64,000 nt of DNA from CAZNPH01 sp964574985. GTDB taxonomy: Bacteria > Bacteroidota > Bacteroidia > Bacteroidales > SM23-62. Below, piece by piece: positions 8,507 to 15,442 of the stretch. The stretch is from assembly GCA_964574985.1 (NCBI GenBank), contig CAZNPH010000010.1, positions 55,679 through 119,678 on the forward strand, in the 5' to 3' direction. Numbering within the stretch: position 1 is the first letter of the stretch; each line of letters opens with the position of its first letter. The position numbers and the translations under genes were made by a program. The notes beneath the pieces were generated by a model. The model had not been told where the DNA came from, did not search any database, and worked only from the letters and a program-made list of their open reading frames with translations.

Positions 8507-9475
8507 TCAGACCAGCAGGTTACAGCCCCTCACCGCGGCCGCATCATATCTTCCCGTTACTTCAAACGCGTTGCCGGGCAGGGACCTGCCCAGGTCCATG
8601 GTCTCCACGAAGCAACAGGAATGCATGTTGGCCAGGTCAATGATGTTCAGGCCTCCCTGTTTGCCGGATTTAACATAGCCAAAAGGGTCATAGGGGTCCC
8701 GTATGAATATTCTCATCCAGGGAGGGCAGCGGAATATGCCTGACCCGGTGGAATAAGCCTGGGAAAGCAGTTCGGTCATCCCGTACTCCGAATGAATGGA
8801 AGGCACATGGAAACGTTCGGTGAGAAAAGCATGCAGTTCGGAACGGGTAATCTCCTTCCTTTTTCCTTTCATTCCCCCCGTTTCCATAACAATGGTATGC
8901 TCCAGTTGCAGTTCATGCTTTTCGGCAAAATCCATGAGGGCAAAACTTACCCCCAGCAAAAGGGATTTTTGCTTCCGGACTTCAAGCTCACGGATGGTTC
9001 CGGCCAGTGCATCCGTATCGTTCAGGTAGAAACCGCTCCGGGGGTGCCCGCTGAGTTTGATCAACTCCCCGGCCATATAGACCAGGGAAGAATCTTTTCT
9101 TTCCAGGCAGGAGGGCAACAGGGCCAGAATGGCAAAGTTGCGGGGGGACCCGTAAAACAGCTCAAAGCAACGGATGAGACTGGCCCGGTAAATACCCAGG
9201 CCGGCCACATGATGTTTTGCAACTTTTGCCGATGTGGAACCGCTGCTGAGGAAGATCCGTTCTTCTTTTTTGCCTTTTTCAAGGACCTTCCGGGACCTGA
9301 AAGCCGCGGCGGGAAGAAAGGGAATCTGGGAGATCCGGCGAACCGAACGGGGATCTTTTCCGAGCAGCCGGAGATAATCACGGTACGCGGGGACATTTTT
9401 TGCCTGGTGCCGGAATTGATCCAGGGCGGCCTGTTCGAAATTTCCCGGTGAGATCCTGAAAACCGGAGGGATCAC
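8507..9475 (-). CDS. LuxE-like acyl-protein synthetase / acyltransferase
   Basis: A 322-residue protein resembling the acyl-protein synthetase LuxE of the adenylate-forming enzymes. LuxE activates a fatty acid as acyl-AMP and passes it to a cysteine. Visible landmarks are the serine/threonine-rich loop FLSSGSTSAKVAKH (ATP binding, about residues 76-89) and the late motif SEYGMTELLSQAY (about 235-247). No luciferase or reductase genes are nearby, so bioluminescence is not implied. Homologues in Bacteroidota are often simply named acyltransferase. The start codon overlaps the pgk stop by 4 bases (9472-9475), so it is translated as the second gene of a pgk operon. The true substrate is unknown. 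Confidence 0.7.
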   Translation of the reverse strand: MIPPVFRISPGNFEQAALDQFRHQAKNVPAYRDYLRLLGKDPRSVRRISQIPFLPAAAFRSRKVLEKGKKEERIFLSSGSTSAKVAKHHVAGLGIYRASLIRCFELFYGSPRNFAILALLPSCLERKDSSLVYMAGELIKLSGHPRSGFYLNDTDALAGTIRELEVRKQKSLLLGVSFALMDFAEKHELQLEHTIVMETGGMKGKRKEITRSELHAFLTERFHVPSIHSEYGMTELLSQAYSTGSGIFRCPPWMRIFIRDPYDPFGYVKSGKQGGLNIIDLANMHSCCFVETMDLGRSLPGNAFEVTGRYDAAAVRGCNLLV

Positions 9476-10665
9476 TGATCGCGTATGGCCGCAATACCCG
9501 GCAGCTCCTTTCCTTCAATGTATTCGAGCATGGCACCGCCGCCAGTGGAAACATGGGTGATCCGGCCGGCCAGTCCGAACCGGTTGACCGCCGCCACAGA
9601 GTCTCCGCCGCCCACCAGGCTGTAAGCCCCCCTGGAAGTTGCATCCGCAATGGCCCTGGCGATGTCCACCGTCCCCTTTTGAAAATTTTCCATTTCAAAA
9701 ACACCCATGGGCCCGTTCCACAAAATGGTTTTGGAATGGCCAATGATCTCACCGGTCTTTTTTATGGTTGCGGGTCCGATGTCGAGTCCCATCCATCCTT
9801 CAGGGATCTGGTCGGCCGGGGATTCCTTGCGGCTGGCATCGTTTTCAAATTTGTCGGCGATTATGTTGTCTTCGGGAATGACCAGGTTGATGTTTTTTTT
9901 CTTTGCTTTTTTCAGTAGGTCGGCGGCAAGATCCAGTTTGTCTTCCTCAACCAGGGATGATCCGGTGTTTCCTCCCAGGGCCCTGACAAATGTATAGGTC
10001 ATTCCGCCCCCGATGATCAGATTGTCCACAATGTTCATGAGGTTTTCGATGACCTGTATCTTGTCCGAAACCTTGGCTCCGCCCATCACTGCCGTAAAGG
10101 GTTTTTCCGGTTGTTTCAAAACCTTTTCCAGATTGCTGAGTTCCCGTTCGATCAGGTATCCGAACAGTTTGTTTTCCGGGAAGAAACGCGCGATGATGGT
10201 GGTTGATGCATGGGCCCGGTGGGCGGTTCCGAAAGCGTCGTTGACGTATACGTCCATTCCTTCGGCTAGTTTTTCGGAGAAAGCTTCATCGCCTTTGGTT
10301 TCTTCGGGATGGAACCGGAGGTTCTCCAGCAAAAGGACCTCCCCGGGTTTCAAATCCTTTTTCAGGGACAGGGTGGCTTTCCCGATGCAATCATCGGCAA
10401 ATCCGACATTTTGTTTCAGCAGGTGGGACAGATGGCTGACCAGGTGCCTGAGGGAAAACTTTTCTTCCGGACCGGATTTGGGTCTTCCCAGGTGTGACAT
10501 CAGTACCGTGCTGCCTCCTCTTTCCAGTATTTTCCTGATGGTGGGAAGTGCCCCTTTTATCCGGGTATCGTCGGTGATTTCGAAACGTTCGTTCAGGGGC
10601 ACATTGAAATCGACCCTGATGATGGCCTTTTTACCCTTAAAATCATAATTGTCAATGGTTTGCAT
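9472..10665 (-). CDS. pgk: Phosphoglycerate kinase
   Basis: Glycolytic and gluconeogenic kinase, 1,3-bisphosphoglycerate + ADP to 3-phosphoglycerate + ATP. 397 residues from the ATG at 10665 (MQTIDNYDFKGK). Diagnostic runs are VRVDFNVPL-like IIRVDFNVPL, SHLGRPK, and the C-terminal GGGDSVAAVNRFGL...STGGGAMLEYIEG nucleotide-binding end. A longer in-frame start at 10698 falls inside the promoter box and is rejected. It is first in a two-gene leftward operon with the LuxE-like gene. Confidence 0.97.
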   Translation of the reverse strand: MQTIDNYDFKGKKAIIRVDFNVPLNERFEITDDTRIKGALPTIRKILERGGSTVLMSHLGRPKSGPEEKFSLRHLVSHLSHLLKQNVGFADDCIGKATLSLKKDLKPGEVLLLENLRFHPEETKGDEAFSEKLAEGMDVYVNDAFGTAHRAHASTTIIARFFPENKLFGYLIERELSNLEKVLKQPEKPFTAVMGGAKVSDKIQVIENLMNIVDNLIIGGGMTYTFVRALGGNTGSSLVEEDKLDLAADLLKKAKKKNINLVIPEDNIIADKFENDASRKESPADQIPEGWMGLDIGPATIKKTGEIIGHSKTILWNGPMGVFEMENFQKGTVDIARAIADATSRGAYSLVGGGDSVAAVNRFGLAGRITHVSTGGGAMLEYIEGKELPGIAAIRDQ

Positions 10666-10695
10666 CGTATCTGTTTTATGCTGTTCAAATTGACA

Positions 10696-10703
10696 CAAAG
10701 GTA
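10696..10703 (-). promoter_or_regulatory. -7 promoter box of pgk
   Basis: TACCTTTG on the minus strand (plus-strand caaaggta) fits TAnnTTTG and lies 30 bases before the pgk ATG. Confidence 0.4.
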
Positions 10704-10777
10704 AGAAAGTATTTTTTTATTTTATCTTCGCGGGGAGAATTTTAATGAGCCGGAAGTTTCCAAAATAAGGAATTCAT

Positions 10778-11824
10778 ATGTTGTTCAGAGACATTAAAGG
10801 ACAAAAACCGATCAGGGACAAATTGATCAGGAGTGTCCGTGAAAACAGGATCAGCCATGCCCAGATGTTTCTGGGGCCGCCGGGCACCGGGAAGCTTGCC
10901 CTGGCCATTGCCTATGCCCGTTATATTGCCTGTACGGACAAGGGGGAAGAGGATGCCTGCGGCACCTGCCCTTCCTGCCTGAAATACAATAAGCTGATGC
11001 ATCCCGACCTGCATTTTGTTTTTCCGGTAAGCACCACAGACCGTGTCAAAAAAGAACCCCTGAGTGAGGATTTCATGGAAGAATGGAGGGAACTCATTCT
11101 GGAGAATCCGTATTGTTCGCTGAGCCAATGGTACGGGGCGATCGGTATTAAAAACAAGCAGGCCCTGATCAGTACCCAGGAAAGCAACCAGATCATCCGC
11201 AAGCTGAGTCTCAAGAGTTTTGAATCGGAGTACAAGGTTTTGATCATGTGGATGCCGGAAAGGATGAATCTGCCGGCGGCCAACAAATTGCTGAAGATCA
11301 TTGAGGAACCCCCGGAAAAAACATTGTTTCTACTGGTTTCGGAAGATGCCGGGCAGATCATCCCCACCATATTGTCCAGGATGCAGATCCTGAAAATCTC
11401 TCCCGCGGAGGAAGGAACCTTGTCCGGAACCGGGAAGGCGGACAATGGCACCGGCGGTTATTTCGATCTTTTTGTGCGGTTGATGCGGGCGGCCTATCAG
11501 CGAAAGCTGAAGGGATTGTATGAATGGGTGGATGAGGTTTCGTTGCTGGGCAGGGAGATGCAAAAGGACCTGCTGGAATACTGCCTGCGCATGACCCGGG
11601 AAAACTATTTCCTGGGATCGGGGGAAAACGCACTGGTGAACCTGGATGGGGAAGAAGCGGCTTTTGCAGAAAAATTTTCCCCTTATATACACCGGGAAAA
11701 TATAGAGGGGATCGCATCCCTTTTCAACGATGCGCACCGGCATATCGAAGCCAATGCGAACGGAAAAATAGTGTTCCTGGATATGGCTTTTGGATTGACC
11801 CGGTTGATCAAAACCGGTAAATGA
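10778..11824 (+). CDS. holB: DNA polymerase III delta-prime subunit (clamp loader)
   Basis: AAA+ ATPase-fold subunit of the replicative clamp loader, 348 residues. A Walker A motif GPPGTGK is at residues 33-39, followed by a short zinc-binding module of CGTCPSC type near residue 67. The sensor region NKLLKIIEEPPEKTLFLL is the strongest signature of DnaX/HolB proteins. The Walker A lysine is intact. The strong EEPP helix and the size favour delta-prime over DnaX. It is the first of a rightward run of genes up to ald with short spacers (holB, ricT, gldH, trmB, then mrp). Confidence 0.85.
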   Translation: MLFRDIKGQKPIRDKLIRSVRENRISHAQMFLGPPGTGKLALAIAYARYIACTDKGEEDACGTCPSCLKYNKLMHPDLHFVFPVSTTDRVKKEPLSEDFMEEWRELILENPYCSLSQWYGAIGIKNKQALISTQESNQIIRKLSLKSFESEYKVLIMWMPERMNLPAANKLLKIIEEPPEKTLFLLVSEDAGQIIPTILSRMQILKISPAEEGTLSGTGKADNGTGGYFDLFVRLMRAAYQRKLKGLYEWVDEVSLLGREMQKDLLEYCLRMTRENYFLGSGENALVNLDGEEAAFAEKFSPYIHRENIEGIASLFNDAHRHIEANANGKIVFLDMAFGLTRLIKTGK

Positions 11825-11858
11825 CTATTTTTGTGTTTGTGTTCGATACTGGAAGAAA

Positions 11859-12959
11859 ATGAATGAGAAGTGCAATAATCCATGTGATGACAGGGGGCGG
11901 GTGACGGAAGTGCCTGTTTCCCAGATGAACGGTTTCAGCAAGCTGGACGTTCATGACTGGCTGGAAGACCTTCCCCAGGGATTCAACCGTCATCATGATT
12001 TGGTGGAAGTGCGGTTTAAGAATACGCGAAAGGATTTTTTCCGGGATGTAAATTCACTCAGACTCAGTCAGGGGGATGTGGTTGCCGTGGAAGCTTCTCC
12101 CGGCCACGATATCGGGATCGTTTCCCTGACCGGCGAGCTGGTACTCAAACAGCTTGCCAAAGGCAAAATTCAGCCTGATTCTGAAAACATCCGGAAAATT
12201 TACCGCAAAGCCAAACCGGTTGATATTGAAAAATGGAAGGAAGCCATCGCACAGGAGAGATCTACCATGCTCAGGTCGCGGCAAATTGCAGCGGATCTCA
12301 AACTGGACATGAAGATCGGCGATGTGGAATACCAGGGGGACAGGACCAGGGCCATCTTTTATTATATAGCCGATGAACGGGTGGATTTCCGGGAACTGAT
12401 CAAGGTGCTGGCGGATCAGTTCAGGGTACGGATCGAAATGAGGCAAATCGGGGCCAGGCAGGAAGCGGGCCGGATCGGGGGCATTGGTTCCTGCGGGCGG
12501 CAGTTGTGTTGTTCCACATGGATCACAAATTTCGTCAGCGTAACCACCCATGCGGCAAAATGCCAGGAGGTGGCTCTTAATCCGCAAAAACTGGCAGGCC
12601 AGTGCGGAAAACTGAAATGCTGCCTCAATTACGAAGTCCCTTGCTACCAGGATGCCCGGAAAGACATACCCGGTGGGGATATCGTTCTGGAAACATCCAA
12701 AGGACGGGCTTTTCACCAGAAGACCGATATATACCGGAGGATCATGTGGTTCAGCTACGATCAGGATGAGGGGGGCAATATGATTCCGGTTGCGGTGGAG
12801 CGGGTAAAGAAAATACTGGAAGTGAACAAAAAAGGACAAAAAATGGACCTGTTGGATTCCGCCCCGGACATCCCCCGGCAAGAAGAACGTGAGGACCGGT
12901 TTGATAACCAAAAGCAAAGAAACCGCCACAAAAAGAAAAAGCACAGAAAAAAACGCTGA
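11859..12959 (+). CDS. ricT: PSP1 domain protein, RicT (YaaT)-like
   Basis: A 366-residue PSP1-domain protein. In Bacillus, RicT/YaaT is part of the RicA-F-T complex that carries Fe-S clusters and promotes RNase Y-dependent mRNA maturation. Here the PSP1 core covers about residues 45-290. The many cysteines needed for cluster binding are present (CGRQLCCSTW, KCQE, CGKLKCCLNYE, CYQD), and an additional CNNPC lies at the N-terminus. The C-terminal 40 residues are extremely basic (KQRNRHKKKKHRKKR), as expected for RNA contact. It directly precedes gldH with a 3-base gap, a pairing I recall as common in Bacteroidota. Confidence 0.82.
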   Translation: MNEKCNNPCDDRGRVTEVPVSQMNGFSKLDVHDWLEDLPQGFNRHHDLVEVRFKNTRKDFFRDVNSLRLSQGDVVAVEASPGHDIGIVSLTGELVLKQLAKGKIQPDSENIRKIYRKAKPVDIEKWKEAIAQERSTMLRSRQIAADLKLDMKIGDVEYQGDRTRAIFYYIADERVDFRELIKVLADQFRVRIEMRQIGARQEAGRIGGIGSCGRQLCCSTWITNFVSVTTHAAKCQEVALNPQKLAGQCGKLKCCLNYEVPCYQDARKDIPGGDIVLETSKGRAFHQKTDIYRRIMWFSYDQDEGGNMIPVAVERVKKILEVNKKGQKMDLLDSAPDIPRQEEREDRFDNQKQRNRHKKKKHRKKR

Positions 12960-12962
12960 GAC

Positions 12963-13430
12963 ATGCCCCTCCGTATCATTTTCCATGCCCTGCTGTTCTT
13001 TATGTGCATGACGGCCTGCGACCCGTCCCTGGTTTATGAAAGGAACATCAGGACCGGTAACGAAATCTGGGAAAGGGAAAATAAGGCTGTTTTCGAGGTG
13101 TTCATCCGGGATACCGCCCGGCTGCACAATATACTGGTTAATGTCAGGAATACCGCCGATTACCCCAAGAGCAACCTGTACCTTTTCATTACGGTGACCG
13201 GGCCTGCCGGCAATCCCCTGCGCGATACACTGCAAATGCGGCTGGCAGACGAAACCGGAAGATGGCTGGGCAGGGGCGCCGGAAATATATGGGCACACCG
13301 GAAAATATACAAAAACCGGATCCGGTTTCCCCGTGAGGGAAAATATGTGTTTGAGATCGAGCAGGCCATGCGCATCAGAAAACTTCCGGGGATCACCGAT
13401 GTGGGCATCAGGATCGAGGAAAGCAGTTAA
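12963..13430 (+). CDS. gldH: Gliding motility lipoprotein GldH
   Basis: A 155-residue predicted lipoprotein. The signal peptide ends in a lipobox-like MTACD (cysteine near residue 19). The body matches GldH: YERNIRTGNEIW, NLYLFITVTGPAG, and the final MRIRKLPGITDVGIRIE. GldH is needed for gliding in Flavobacterium. It is also retained in non-gliding Bacteroidota, and its precise role is unresolved. Its presence fits the T9SS genes sprE and porX a few kilobases downstream. It is tightly packed between ricT and trmB. Confidence 0.87.
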   Translation: MPLRIIFHALLFFMCMTACDPSLVYERNIRTGNEIWERENKAVFEVFIRDTARLHNILVNVRNTADYPKSNLYLFITVTGPAGNPLRDTLQMRLADETGRWLGRGAGNIWAHRKIYKNRIRFPREGKYVFEIEQAMRIRKLPGITDVGIRIEESS

Positions 13431-13442
13431 CCCTTTCCGCCC

Positions 13443-14144
13443 GTGAGCAAAAATAAACGTGCCAAATTCAGGGAAATGGAAACATTTTCCAATGTTTTCC
13501 AGCCACCGGACCGTGCCGTCCGGGATTATGATTTTTTTCTGAAGGGACAATGGAACCGTTCGTTTTTCCGCAATGACCATCCCGTCATCCTCGAGCTGGG
13601 TTGCGGGAAGGGGGAATATACCACCGGGCTGGCCGGGCAAATGCCGGAAAGAAATTATATTGGTATGGACATCAAAGGATCCCGCATCTGGAAAGGGGCA
13701 AAATATGCTTTGGAGAACGGGTTGCATAATGTGGCATTTATACGGGCCCGTATCGAATGGGTGGAATCCTTTTTTGCTCAGGGGGAGATCACGGAAATCT
13801 GGCTGCTTTTCCCGGATCCCCAGGAAAAACGGAAAAGGCAAAAAAAAAGGCTGACCACTCCGAGGTTCCTGCGGATGTACCGGAACATCATGGTTCCCGG
13901 GGGCACCATACACCTGAAGACCGATCATCCCGCCATGTACCATTATACCCGGAGCGTGGCAAGACACAACGGTTTCCCCATCCTGGCCGAAACGGAAGAT
14001 CTTTATGCCGGGCAGCCGGGAGACCCCGCGCTGAACATCATCACTTTTTATGAGAACAGGCATCTGGCCGAAGGGCGCAAGACCCATTACCTCAGCTTCA
14101 GGCTTTCCCGCGGCCGGGAAATCACAGAGCCGGAAACCTTGTGA
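13443..14144 (+). CDS. trmB: tRNA (guanine-N7-)-methyltransferase
   Basis: Makes m7G46 in tRNA with S-adenosylmethionine. 233 residues, starting at GTG 13443, 12 bases after gldH. The SAM-binding loop is ILELGCGKGEYT (about residues 49-60), the catalytic region reads LLFPDPQEKRKRQKKR, and HLKTDH follows. All are typical of TrmB. An in-frame upstream ATG is not available between the gldH stop and this GTG. Full length and intact. Confidence 0.93.
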   Translation: MSKNKRAKFREMETFSNVFQPPDRAVRDYDFFLKGQWNRSFFRNDHPVILELGCGKGEYTTGLAGQMPERNYIGMDIKGSRIWKGAKYALENGLHNVAFIRARIEWVESFFAQGEITEIWLLFPDPQEKRKRQKKRLTTPRFLRMYRNIMVPGGTIHLKTDHPAMYHYTRSVARHNGFPILAETEDLYAGQPGDPALNIITFYENRHLAEGRKTHYLSFRLSRGREITEPETL

Positions 14145-14193
14145 CAAGCCGTTACCCGGCCGGGATCCTTATGGAGAATTGGCATTTAATCAC

Positions 14194-14201
14194 TATCTTT
14201 G
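14194..14201 (+). promoter_or_regulatory. -7 promoter box before mrp
   Basis: TATCTTTG matches TAnnTTTG exactly and lies 27 bases before the ATG at 14229. No TTTG is seen at the expected -33 spacing. Confidence 0.4.
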
Positions 14202-14228
14202 GCTTTTCAACAAATAAGGGCGTTTTCC

Positions 14229-15080
14229 ATGGACAATACCAAGCAAAACGAAGTGTTGCCGGGTGTCAAAAACATCCTGGCGGTGGCTTCGGGCAAAGGA
14301 GGGGTTGGAAAATCCACAATCGCTGCCAACCTGGCCATATCCCTGGCCACGGAAAATATGAGGGCCGGACTGCTGGATGCCGATATTTTCGGACCTTCTA
14401 TCCCCAAAATGTTCGGGATCGAAGGTTCGCGTCCGCAGGTTGCCCGGAAGGAAGGAAAAGAAATGATCCTGCCCGTGGAGAAATCCGGTATCCGGATCCT
14501 GTCCATCGGATTTTTCATTGAACCGGCCGATCCCCTGGTATGGAGGGGGCCGATGGCCACCAATGCTTTGCGTCAACTTATCGGGCAGGCGGACTGGGGG
14601 GAGCTGGATTATCTGATCGTGGATCTTCCTCCGGGCACAAGCGATATTCATCTGACCCTTGTGCAGGAGATCGCGGTGACCGGTGCCATTGTGGTGACCA
14701 CACCGCAGGAAGTGGCCCTGGCCGATGCCGTCAAGGGGATCAACATGTTCCGGCAGGAAAGGATCAATATCCCGGTGATCGGACTGGTTGAGAATATGTC
14801 CTGGTTCACACCCGCCGAGCTTCCTGAAAACCGTTATTATATTTTCGGCCGGAGCGGGGGGGCCAGACTCGCCGAGAAGATGCATGTCCCCCTGGTCGGA
14901 CAGATACCCATTGTTCAGAGTATATGCGAGGATGGCGATGCGGGAAGGCCAACCGCCACGGATGAAGGCAATCCTGCAGGAAAAGCTTTCCGGGAACTTG
15001 CCGGACGGGTCATCGTGCAGACCGAGGCCAGGAACAAAAACCTGCCACCCTCACAAGCTGTAAAAACAAGGAAGAAATAG
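14229..15080 (+). CDS. mrp: Mrp/NBP35-family P-loop ATPase (Fe-S cluster carrier type)
   Basis: A 284-residue P-loop ATPase related to Mrp/ApbC/NBP35, which transfer Fe-S clusters to apoproteins. The deviant Walker A GKGGVGKST is at about residues 19-27, and VDLPPGTSDIHLT is the Walker B/switch region. Two oddities: the N-terminal DUF59/MIP18 domain found in many bacterial Mrp proteins is absent, and the usual CxxC that follows VENMS is replaced by WFTPAELPENRYY. The cluster-ligating cysteines of ApbC are therefore missing. I recall this as common in Bacteroidota. The start at 14229 is chosen because the promoter box lies inside any longer frame. It sits 19 bases before a NifU-like gene. Confidence 0.85.
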   Translation: MDNTKQNEVLPGVKNILAVASGKGGVGKSTIAANLAISLATENMRAGLLDADIFGPSIPKMFGIEGSRPQVARKEGKEMILPVEKSGIRILSIGFFIEPADPLVWRGPMATNALRQLIGQADWGELDYLIVDLPPGTSDIHLTLVQEIAVTGAIVVTTPQEVALADAVKGINMFRQERINIPVIGLVENMSWFTPAELPENRYYIFGRSGGARLAEKMHVPLVGQIPIVQSICEDGDAGRPTATDEGNPAGKAFRELAGRVIVQTEARNKNLPPSQAVKTRKK

Positions 15081-15099
15081 TTAATTAATTCAGAAAATC

Positions 15100-15342
15100 A
15101 TGCAAGACCGGGAGGAAATACTGAAAAGAATCAACGAGAGCCTTGAAAAAATCAGACCTTATCTTGTGGCCGACGGAGGCAATATAACTCTTGAAGAAGT
15201 GACCGATGATCTGGTGGTCAAGGTGAAACTGCACGGAGCATGCCAAGGATGTCCGTTCAGCGTGCAGACACTGAAATCGGGCGTGGAGCGGGCCCTGAGG
15301 CGGGATGTTCCGGAAATCAAGGAGCTGGTTCCGGTGAACTGA
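15100..15342 (+). CDS. NifU C-terminal-domain (Nfu-type) Fe-S scaffold
   Basis: An 80-residue stand-alone Nfu domain. The cluster-binding CxxC is present as ACQGCPF, preceded by RPYLVADGGNI, a hallmark of the family. Nfu proteins carry 4Fe-4S clusters to targets. The mrp neighbour 19 bases upstream lacks its own CxxC, so this small protein may provide the cysteine ligands that a two-protein carrier needs. That last point is inference. Full length for the short form of the family. Confidence 0.9.
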   Translation: MQDREEILKRINESLEKIRPYLVADGGNITLEEVTDDLVVKVKLHGACQGCPFSVQTLKSGVERALRRDVPEIKELVPVN

Positions 15343-15442
15343 CCGCGGAAAGCATTTACGGGATCTGGTGATTTGCAGGAACTGGTTCTCAATTATACTA
15401 TTGAAAACAAAATGCAGTTATTTGTAAAAAGGATTCCTGACA

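Noticed and set aside
8507..9475. A bioluminescence (lux) locus
   Set aside because: Only a LuxE-like gene is present. No luxA, luxB, luxC or luxD is nearby.
12054..14147. A 697-codon open frame on the minus strand
   Set aside because: It lies antisense to ricT, gldH and trmB, three well-recognised genes, and has no family features. Long antisense frames are common at this GC content.
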